Shown in pieces: positions 1 through 6,935 of a stretch of 64,000 nt of DNA. Each line of letters begins with the position of its first letter. Positions within the stretch are counted from its first letter, which is position 1. Location of the stretch: assembly GCA_965224515.1 (NCBI GenBank), contig OZ245051.1, positions 2,046,001-2,110,000 on the forward strand. Reading direction: 5' to 3'. Origin of the DNA: Sedimenticola_A sp040506425. GTDB lineage: Bacteria > Pseudomonadota > Gammaproteobacteria > Chromatiales > Chromatiaceae. Below the pieces are notes generated by a model. The model was not told where the DNA came from, ran no database searches, and was given only the letters and a program-made list of their open reading frames with translations. The position numbers were made by a program, and so were the translations under genes.

Positions 1-844
1 CCAACAGGCTGGTGGCACAGGTTATATGATCATCGATATGATCTAACGCATCACGTAGTGCATCATTCCACCCCTTCTTCCTTTGCGCCAGAGCATCGCC
101 GAATTTCGCATCGATCTGCAACACCGTCTCTTTGAGTTTGACAATTTCTTCTGAGTCAGGAAAAAGCAACTCTCCTTTATGGAAAACCCAAAGTCCAAAA
201 TCGGTGCGGAGAATAGATGGGATATTGATCAGATCGAGTCCTGGATCGAACCACATGCCTAGTATTTGACGGTGCCAATCAAACAATGATGACCGTAAAC
301 TCTCGGTTTGCAGTGCCATATCCATACCCAAAGATTGAAGCTTGAGGGCCTGTTGATCCCTTGCATCAGTCATCATGTCTGTAAAGTAAGTACGATTCAT
401 CACTGACATGGTCAGATCGATTATCTCATTTAACAAAATAATCGCATCCACCAACCGATCTTGCTGCATATCAGAGTTGAGGACAGCCTTGAATAGATGC
501 CCCTTCAATACTGAAGTCCCTAAATTGATGGCAACAAGAGGAACATTGATGCGTGCATGGCGGTCTCCAATATGGATTTGATGGCGAATGAATTCATCAA
601 TTTCGTCCTTGGTTTCAGCAGTCAAGAGGCTTGAGATCCAGTGAGCCATGGATTGCTGGAGTTTGCTCTCAACCTCTTTATTGTCCAAGAAGGGAGAGCT
701 TTTCGGATGTTTTATCATTTGCTGATAGAATTTCCGAGCAATGTGCAAAGCCTTTGGTGAAATGATTGAGTGGATCTCATGAACCAAGTTCCTGTCTGCT
801 TGGCTAAGAAGCTGCCTGAGCCACTCTGTGTCTTTTTCTTTCAT
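1..844 (-). CDS. Globin-coupled sensor protein, N-terminal part (cut by the window edge)
   Basis: The reading frame is open from an ATG at 844 down to base 1 (281 residues), so the C-terminus lies outside the window. Residues 1 to about 160 read as a protoglobin sensor domain. The segment HIGDRHARINVPL carries His96, which aligns with the proximal haem histidine of DosC-type globin-coupled diguanylate cyclases. Tyr40 in FYQQM sits where those proteins have the distal tyrosine. Residues 160-281 are helical and fit the linker region of the same family. In that family a GGDEF or other output domain follows, so oxygen-controlled c-di-GMP synthesis is likely, but the output domain is not visible. 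No strong ribosome binding site precedes the ATG. Confidence 0.8.
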   Translation of the reverse strand, partial: MKEKDTEWLRQLLSQADRNLVHEIHSIISPKALHIARKFYQQMIKHPKSSPFLDNKEVESKLQQSMAHWISSLLTAETKDEIDEFIRHQIHIGDRHARINVPLVAINLGTSVLKGHLFKAVLNSDMQQDRLVDAIILLNEIIDLTMSVMNRTYFTDMMTDARDQQALKLQSLGMDMALQTESLRSSLFDWHRQILGMWFDPGLDLINIPSILRTDFGLWVFHKGELLFPDSEEIVKLKETVLQIDAKFGDALAQRKKGWNDALRDALDHIDDHITCATSLL

Positions 845-1429
845 ATTCTAAGAATCTCAATTCAATAGTGAGTATTGATCAGAATAGGTTCTTTCTCTAG
901 GTTGTAGGGTATCCCCACCAATAACCTTGAAACTATTCTCTCCTCTCTAAGCAAATGATCTCTGCAGCCATCATTAATTATTATAGATCAGTAACTGGAT
1001 TGAATAGAGGATATGAGGGTTCTTTAGCTGTCTTTCACTTTAACCAATGACAGGAATTGGCCAATAGTGCCGGTCTAAATCTATCTTGGAATAACGGTTC
1101 TCGATCTCAAGTCAATAATTGTATTATTTGGCCACGTAGCAGCCTCTTGACCATATTTCCCTATGGTCTGCTTCTGGCTAAAAGTGACTAGGAGTGTCAG
1201 GTCAGATGTGTGGCAAAAGCGGGCATGCTGGGGCTTGTGCTCATAGGCCAATAACGGCCAAACTCGGACTTTTGGAAATCGCTAATTGGGGCTGTCAGAT
1301 CTATATTACAGCCATGGCCTTTACTCGGTCCTAAACTTCAAATCTCGGCTATTCTTAAGTTGGAGTGTGCTGCTCAATAGTGTCATGTTTGTATTGAGCG
1401 CCTGAGTAACGCCAATAGCAGGTTAAGAA
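845..1429. other. Intergenic region, no gene recognised
   Basis: This is the 585-base gap between the divergent globin sensor and VOC-CBS genes. It is AT-rich near 900-1100, which suits promoters for both. No open frame with coding character, RNA gene or clean terminator is visible. The phrase CGCTTCTGGCTA-like near 1170 recurs near 2635 and may be a decayed intergenic repeat, but the similarity is too short to define an element. Confidence 0.5.
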
Positions 1430-2527
1430 ATGAAACCCGAATTTACCGGTATCCATCACACCGCCTTTGCCACCAACGATATCGAACTGACGGTAAGATT
1501 CTGGCGAGACCTGCTGGGCATGCGCCTAGTCTATGCTTACGGTACACCCGGCTATCGTCAATACTTCTTTCTTATCTCAGGCAACAACCGAATCTCTTTC
1601 TTCGAGTGGGACGATGTAGAGCCCGTCAGACCCCGACGCCATGGTGATCCGGTGAAGGGCCCCTTCATCTTCGACCATATCTCTATCGGTGTCTCCGGTA
1701 AGGAGGAGTTATGGAACATCATGGCACGGCTGGACGCCGCAGATTTCCACTGTTCCGATGTCATTGACCATGGTTGCTTCCTATCGATCTACTCCTATGA
1801 TCCCAACGGTATACCCATCGAGTTCACCTGCGAAGTCCCCGGTCTTGACCTCTTCTGGAATCCGGTGATGCAGGATATGGCTACCACATCGAAATTTCTA
1901 ACCGAGCCCAACCCTGTTCCGGGCCAGTGGCCAAAAGCGGAGCCCGTGGAAGAGGAGGAGAGGATCATTGTCCCTGGAGAGGGTAAAGACAATTTTCCGG
2001 AGAACAGCGAGAAAATCAGGCATAAACCCCAAGAAACAGTGGCCCAGTGTGGGGCGATGCGGGTACGGGATGTGATGCATCCGGGCGTCTATACCGCAAA
2101 GGAGAGTGACCCTATCCGCTCCGTGGCCGAAACACTCTCCCGCAAAAGAATCAGCGGCTTACCGGTCGTGGATGAGGATAACTACCTGGTCGGTGTCATT
2201 TCCGAAAAGGATATCCTCAAGGCGCTGCTACCGGGCTATACCCAGTATCTTGAAAACCCGGTCCAGGCTCTGGACTTTCAGGCCATGGAGCGCTCCTACG
2301 GGGGGGTGTTGCAGAAAAGCGTGTCAGAATTGATGTCACATACCGTCTTTTCGGTCTGCATCGACGAACCAGTGATGAAGGCAGCGGCTCAGATGGACCT
2401 CCACAGCATTCGCCGTATCCCGGTGGTGGATGGAGAGAGAAAGCTCGCAGGTATCGTCAGCCTGAGTGATATCCACCAGGCTATCTTTACCAGAGAATTG
2501 GGTGAGGGGTGTATTACATCATCATGA
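1430..2527 (+). CDS. VOC-family metalloenzyme domain fused to a CBS pair
   Basis: The protein has 365 residues. Residues 5-135 form a vicinal-oxygen-chelate (glyoxalase/dioxygenase) module with candidate metal ligands His9, His83 and Glu131. An acidic, low-complexity linker (about 160-205) leads to two CBS motifs at 211-270 and 297-356, each with the usual PVVDxxxxLVGVIS-like core. CBS pairs normally bind adenosine nucleotides and regulate the protein they are attached to, so a nucleotide-gated VOC enzyme is inferred. The substrate is unknown. The start follows a weak AGGTTAAG site. The gene stands alone between two long gaps. Confidence 0.75.
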   Translation: MKPEFTGIHHTAFATNDIELTVRFWRDLLGMRLVYAYGTPGYRQYFFLISGNNRISFFEWDDVEPVRPRRHGDPVKGPFIFDHISIGVSGKEELWNIMARLDAADFHCSDVIDHGCFLSIYSYDPNGIPIEFTCEVPGLDLFWNPVMQDMATTSKFLTEPNPVPGQWPKAEPVEEEERIIVPGEGKDNFPENSEKIRHKPQETVAQCGAMRVRDVMHPGVYTAKESDPIRSVAETLSRKRISGLPVVDEDNYLVGVISEKDILKALLPGYTQYLENPVQALDFQAMERSYGGVLQKSVSELMSHTVFSVCIDEPVMKAAAQMDLHSIRRIPVVDGERKLAGIVSLSDIHQAIFTRELGEGCITSS

Positions 2528-2775
2528 CCGCTCAGTAACTCGAACCAAGGTTTGGGGCCAGAGCAAAAATACATTCCAGAAATCGTCTGTTTTGCTCGCA
2601 TAGCGGTAGTTGACTTGGAACAAGCCTTTAGTCCGCTTCTGGCTAGTAGCAGAAATCCGCCGCCAGGGTATTTGAAGGGAAAGTAGACATTAGAAGCTGG
2701 ACTATAAACGGGTGCCTTCGGCCAATAACGAAGGTTAGTACCTTTGACGAGCCAGATAATTCAAGCCAGTGCTGG

Positions 2776-3381
2776 CTATATCTGTGCCATAAGATCCAAA
2801 ACCATTTCATGTGTGCCCAGTGCTGTACCACTCTGGCTTGCAGTGGCAGCACCACAGGCAATACCACATTTTACTGATTCGCTGAGAGACAAATCCTGGC
2901 TCTGCCCCCAGATGATACCGCCGACCATTGAATCTCCTGCGCCAATAGGATTACGTTCGGTCACTGTCGGTGTTCTGGCCATCTCCAGCCCAGTCGCTGT
3001 TGCCAGCATGGCACCCTCCTTGCCCATTGAGATAACCAGGTTTTCCGGGCCCATCGACAACAGGGCTTCCGCCACTTCTCGGTCACTCGCCCCTTCCCTG
3101 CAAACAGAGGTAGTCAGCTCCCGTGCCTCCTCCATATTGGGCTTTACAATTGTAGGCCCCGCCTCACATCCTGCTCCCAGCGCATCACCACTGGTATCCA
3201 GCAATACGCTCGCTCCTGCTTCCTTAATAATACTGATGAGTGTTGCGTAGATTGTTGTGGGTACACCTGGTGGTAAGCTACCTGCCAACACCCACCAGTC
3301 GCCAGGTTTTGCATAGTCACTTGAGTCTGGTTGGATGCTGAGATGCCTTCCTGCATTACCCGATGAGTATTGCTGTAGCAA
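2776..3381 (-). pseudogene. PfkB-family sugar kinase, N-terminally truncated remnant
   Basis: About 200 codons match the C-terminal two thirds of 1-phosphofructokinase/tagatose-6-phosphate kinase-type PfkB proteins: LAGSLPPGVP, an IVKPNxEE segment, and the catalytic signature GAGDSMVGG with the base Asp at about residue 150. The N-terminal ~110 residues that build the sugar-binding lid are missing. The frame begins only six bases after the TGA of the upstream aldehyde dehydrogenase and is in the same phase as it, with no credible start except TTG at 3381. The simplest reading is a deletion that joined the dehydrogenase 3' end to the middle of a kinase gene. No internal frameshift is seen, so the loss may be recent, or the fragment may persist as a readthrough tail. 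Confidence 0.75.
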
Positions 3382-3387
3382 GAAAAC

Positions 3388-4833
3388 TCAAAGCTCCGGC
3401 GAACGCACCACCATCATCTTCTCTATCTGCATGTCCCTGAAGGTATGGGGTATGCCCCCTACACCATGGCCTGATTGGCGCAGACCGGCAAAGGGCATCC
3501 AGTCGACACGAAAGGCGGTCATGTCGTTGACCATGATGGCAGAGGCATCCAGCCTGCGGTATGCACGCAGCGCCTTGTCCAGATGCTTGGTGAAGACCGC
3601 GGCCTGGAAGGCGTAGGGAATGTCGTTGGCCTGCTCAATGGCGTGGGCTGCATCCTCGAAGGGGTAGACGCAGATCACGGGGCCGAAGATCTCCTTGCAG
3701 CTGACCTGTACTTCCGGTGGCGGGTTGAAGAGTACGGTGGGCGGATAGCAGGCAGTGGATATGGGTTCGCCACCGCAGAGCAGTTCTGCACCTGCGGATA
3801 CCGCCTCCTGTACCCATTCGTGGACCCGCTTCACCTCGTTGGGTCGGATCAGTGGACCGACGTCGGTGTCAGCTGAGGTCGGATCACCAACCCGCATCTT
3901 CTCCGCTTCTGCCTTGAGTCCATTGGCCACTTCACGGGCAACGCTCTTGTCGGCAAACACTCGCTGTACTGATACGCACACCTGCCCGGCATGGTAGAAA
4001 CCGCCCTTGGCCATGACGGGGATTGCATCTGCCATGTCTGCGTCCTGCTCCACGATGACCGGGGCGGCACCGCCATGCTCCAGTGCACAACGGGTGCCTG
4101 GTGCCAATTGGGAACGAAGCCACCAGCCAACCCCTGCAGATCCTATAAAGGAGAAGAAGGCGACCCGTTCATCCACCACCAACTTACTTGCTGTTTCGTT
4201 ATCCCTGGTCACCAGTGCCTGGGCCCATGCTGGGGGCAGACCGGCTTCATGCAGTATCTCAACGAAGCGCATGCAGGATAGAGGGGTGTCGGGAGCCGGC
4301 TTGACGATGGCGGGGCAGCCGGCCGCCACAGCCGGGGCCAGCTGATGAATGATCAGGTTCAGGGGGTGGTTGAAAGCGGAGACCGCAACCACCACGCCGA
4401 TGGGTTCGTGCCGGGTAAAGGCGAGGCGTCCTTCAGAGGCCGGAGTCAGTCCCATGGGGATCTCTTCACCGGCTTCCGTGCGAAGTGCTTCTATGCAGAG
4501 CTGAACGCCATCGATCGCCCTGGCCACTTCCACCTTGGAATCTGCAAGGGGCTTGCCCCCCTCCCGGGCGGCTTCTACTGCAAGCTCATCCGCACGGCTG
4601 GCCATGATCCAGCGCGCCTTCTCCAGTATCTCAACCCGGCGCCAGGGGGGCAGCCAGGCGTCCTTGTCCTGGAACAGGGCATAGGCTGTGGCCAGTGCCT
4701 GCTCCACACCGTCCTGGTCCACGGTGTCGATGGTAGCGATCACGGATTGGTTGTATGGGGCAGTGACCGACAGGGGTTCAGATGGTGTCACGTTGCCAAC
4801 GATCAGGTGACGGAAATGGGGGATATCGGTCAT
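3388..4833 (-). CDS. NAD(P)-dependent aldehyde dehydrogenase
   Basis: This is a member of the ALDH superfamily of usual length (about 481 residues from the ATG at 4833, which has AAAAGGG eight bases upstream; an in-frame GTG lies six bases earlier). Numbering from the GTG, it shows the oxyanion Asn157 in AFNHPLN, the general base Glu254 in ALEHGG, and the catalytic Cys288 in AGQVCVSVQR. The substrate cannot be read from the sequence. It resembles the lactaldehyde/glyceraldehyde-3-phosphate dehydrogenase branch. It is divergent from an acetolactate-synthase-like gene, which suggests a joint role in two- or three-carbon aldehyde or keto-acid metabolism (inference). Confidence 0.85.
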   Translation of the reverse strand: MTDIPHFRHLIVGNVTPSEPLSVTAPYNQSVIATIDTVDQDGVEQALATAYALFQDKDAWLPPWRRVEILEKARWIMASRADELAVEAAREGGKPLADSKVEVARAIDGVQLCIEALRTEAGEEIPMGLTPASEGRLAFTRHEPIGVVVAVSAFNHPLNLIIHQLAPAVAAGCPAIVKPAPDTPLSCMRFVEILHEAGLPPAWAQALVTRDNETASKLVVDERVAFFSFIGSAGVGWWLRSQLAPGTRCALEHGGAAPVIVEQDADMADAIPVMAKGGFYHAGQVCVSVQRVFADKSVAREVANGLKAEAEKMRVGDPTSADTDVGPLIRPNEVKRVHEWVQEAVSAGAELLCGGEPISTACYPPTVLFNPPPEVQVSCKEIFGPVICVYPFEDAAHAIEQANDIPYAFQAAVFTKHLDKALRAYRRLDASAIMVNDMTAFRVDWMPFAGLRQSGHGVGGIPHTFRDMQIEKMMVVRSPEL

Positions 4834-4873
4834 TGGCACAGCCCTTTTCTGTTGGATTTCATATGAGTGTGGT

Positions 4874-4921
4874 CAATTTCCGGAAAATTGCCATACTTAA
4901 GTTCACACATGACTGCAGTCA
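4874..4921. promoter_or_regulatory. Palindromes in the divergent ALDH/ALS promoter region
   Basis: Two dyads lie between the divergent genes: a near-palindrome around TTTCCGGAAA (4877-4886, extended imperfectly to 4874-4890) and the perfect 12-mer TGACTGCAGTCA (4910-4921). Either could be an operator shared by both genes. No regulator gene is adjacent, so this is only a candidate. Confidence 0.35.
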
Positions 4922-5033
4922 GTATCGATGCGGTGGGGAAGCTCGCCGGTATATGCTGTAGATGGAGAGCTCGATTATCCGGTTTCCAAGCAGGTCACTT
5001 GCTTTGGCCGGGCCTGTCTTTGAGGAGGCTGCC

Positions 5034-6668
5034 ATGCGTTCCGCCGAGCTCTTTGTACGTTGTTTCGAAAATGAGGATGTTGAGTACATCTTCGGCATAC
5101 CGGGTGAAGAGAACCTGGATGTGATGGATGCCCTGCTGGAAAGCCCGATCCGGTTTATCACTACCCGGCATGAACAGGGGGCTGCTTTCATGGCGGATGT
5201 CTACGGCCGGCTGACCGGCAGTCCCGGTGTCTGCCTGGGTACCCTGGGGCCCGGTGCCACCAACCTGGTGACCGGGGTGGCCGATGCCAACATGGATCGC
5301 GCGCCGGTGATCGCCATCGCTGGCCAGGGTTCCACCCACCGTCTGCACAAGGAGAGCCACCAGATCCTGGACCTGGTCTCCCTTTTCGAACCCATCTCCA
5401 AGTACTCCGTTCAGATACTGGAGCCCGAGATTGTTCCCGAGATTGTACGCAAGGCGTTCAAGGTGGCCAGGGCGGAGAAACCCGGCTGCAGTTTTATCGA
5501 CTATCCGGAGAATATTGCAGCGGAAGAGGTTCGGGGAAAAGAGCCGCTGAAGGTGCAGGAGGCCAAGGCGCCGGTGCCGCCCCTTGAGAAGATAGAGCAG
5601 GCGGCAAAGCTGATTTCGGAGGCGAAGTGCCCGGTGATCATGGCGGGCAACGGGGTGATCAGGGCAGGGGCCTCGGATGCAGTGCGCATCTTTGCAGAGA
5701 AGCTCAACATACCCGTGGCCACCACGTTTATGGCCAAGGGAGTGATCGCCTGCTCCCATCCACTCTCAATGGGTCCCATGGGGCTGGCTGCCAAGGATTA
5801 CGTGGACCACGGTTTCGACCGGGCGGATGTGGTCATCTGCATCGGTTATGACATTGTCGAGTACCACCCTCAGCTGTGGAATCCAAACAAAAACAGCAAG
5901 ATAGTCCATGTCGACATGCTGCCTGCAGAGGTGGACGAGTACTATATTCTTGAGGTTGGGGTGGTCGGGGATATCTCTGCCGGCCTGGAACGTATTGCCG
6001 GGGTGGCCAATCCCCAGGCGGAGAACTGGGCCACCAGCATTCACGATGCGATGGTGGCTGATTTGAGAGAGCATGCGGAGGATGACGGCTACCCCGTCAA
6101 ACCCCAGAAGATTCTCTGGGACCTTCGCCAGGCGCTCAATCCGGAGGATATCGTCATATCCGACGTGGGTGCCCACAAGATGTGGATGGCACGCATGTTC
6201 CAGGCAGAGCAGCCAAACACCTGCATCATCTCCAATGGCTTCGCCTCCATGGGTATAGGTGTTCCGGGGGCTATCGCCGCCAAGCTGGCCTATCCCGACC
6301 GCGTCGCCCTGACAGTAACCGGTGATGCCGGCTTCATGATGAACTCCCAGGAGATCGAGACCGCCCTGCGAATCGGTACACCTATTATCATTATGATCTG
6401 GAGTGACTCGAAATACGGCCTGATCAAGTGGCACCAGGACCGGCGATTCGGGCGAAACAGCAATATCGACTTCACCAACCCCGACTTCGTCAAATACGCA
6501 GAGAGTTTTGGAGCAAAAGGGTATCGTGTTGAGAGTACCGCAGATCTGCTGCCGACACTGAAGCAGGCGATAGCCGATAATACCGTGGTGGTGATCGACT
6601 GCCCGGTGGACTACACCGAAAACATGAAACTGACTGCCAAGCTGGGTGAGTTGGTCTGCCAGATTTAG
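5034..6668 (+). CDS. Thiamine-diphosphate enzyme, acetolactate-synthase-like large subunit
   Basis: The protein has 544 residues from the ATG at 5034, chosen because a strong GAGGAGG precedes it and the family-typical N-terminus (MRSAELFV) begins there. The PYR domain has the catalytic glutamate at residue 47 (TTRHEQGAA). The middle domain follows, then a PP domain with the ThDP/Mg motif beginning GDAGFMMNSQE and ending near SDSKYGLI. This is the architecture of catabolic AlsS/IlvB-type enzymes, which condense two pyruvates to acetolactate. No small regulatory subunit is nearby, which favours a catabolic or divergent role over branched-chain amino acid synthesis. Its partner is the divergent aldehyde dehydrogenase. 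Confidence 0.8.
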   Translation: MRSAELFVRCFENEDVEYIFGIPGEENLDVMDALLESPIRFITTRHEQGAAFMADVYGRLTGSPGVCLGTLGPGATNLVTGVADANMDRAPVIAIAGQGSTHRLHKESHQILDLVSLFEPISKYSVQILEPEIVPEIVRKAFKVARAEKPGCSFIDYPENIAAEEVRGKEPLKVQEAKAPVPPLEKIEQAAKLISEAKCPVIMAGNGVIRAGASDAVRIFAEKLNIPVATTFMAKGVIACSHPLSMGPMGLAAKDYVDHGFDRADVVICIGYDIVEYHPQLWNPNKNSKIVHVDMLPAEVDEYYILEVGVVGDISAGLERIAGVANPQAENWATSIHDAMVADLREHAEDDGYPVKPQKILWDLRQALNPEDIVISDVGAHKMWMARMFQAEQPNTCIISNGFASMGIGVPGAIAAKLAYPDRVALTVTGDAGFMMNSQEIETALRIGTPIIIMIWSDSKYGLIKWHQDRRFGRNSNIDFTNPDFVKYAESFGAKGYRVESTADLLPTLKQAIADNTVVVIDCPVDYTENMKLTAKLGELVCQI

Positions 6669-6705
6669 TGTTAACAGGCCCAGGTCAAAACTTTACTTCA
6701 AAATA

Positions 6706-6738
6706 CCCGGATCTCCCTTGCTGAGAGGGTGATCCGGG
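6706..6738 (+). terminator. GC-rich hairpin after the ALS-like gene
   Basis: CCCGGATC (6706-6713) pairs perfectly with GATCCGGG (6731-6738), with a partly paired interior. The run of T after the stem is poor, so termination may be weak or factor-dependent. Confidence 0.5.
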
Positions 6739-6797
6739 GCTATGGTTTCTCTGGATTCTGGTAACCTTATAAAAAATAAGTGTATGAATTTGATATT

Positions 6798-6817
6798 TGT
6801 CATATGCGTATATGACA
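6798..6817. promoter_or_regulatory. Perfect 20-bp palindrome upstream of soeA, candidate operator
   Basis: TGTCATATGCGTATATGACA is an 8-4-8 perfect inverted repeat lying 118 bases before soeA in an AT-rich promoter-like stretch. A third half-site (TTGTCATGTGC) follows at once. It is probably a binding site for a dimeric regulator of the sulfite oxidation genes. The regulator is unknown. Confidence 0.55.
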
Positions 6818-6935
6818 TTTGTCATGTGCATGCGGGCATAAGCCGGTATGCGGTTGCGAATTAGTAGCATGGAATATTAGAATAAGTCGAAATATTTATG
6901 CTGTTGTAATTTTTTATATTTTAAGGGTTTAAAAC

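Noticed and set aside
1145..2740. Shared phrases such as CGCTTCTGGCTA near 1170 and 2635
   Set aside because: Similarity is too short and broken to define a repeat family or mobile element.
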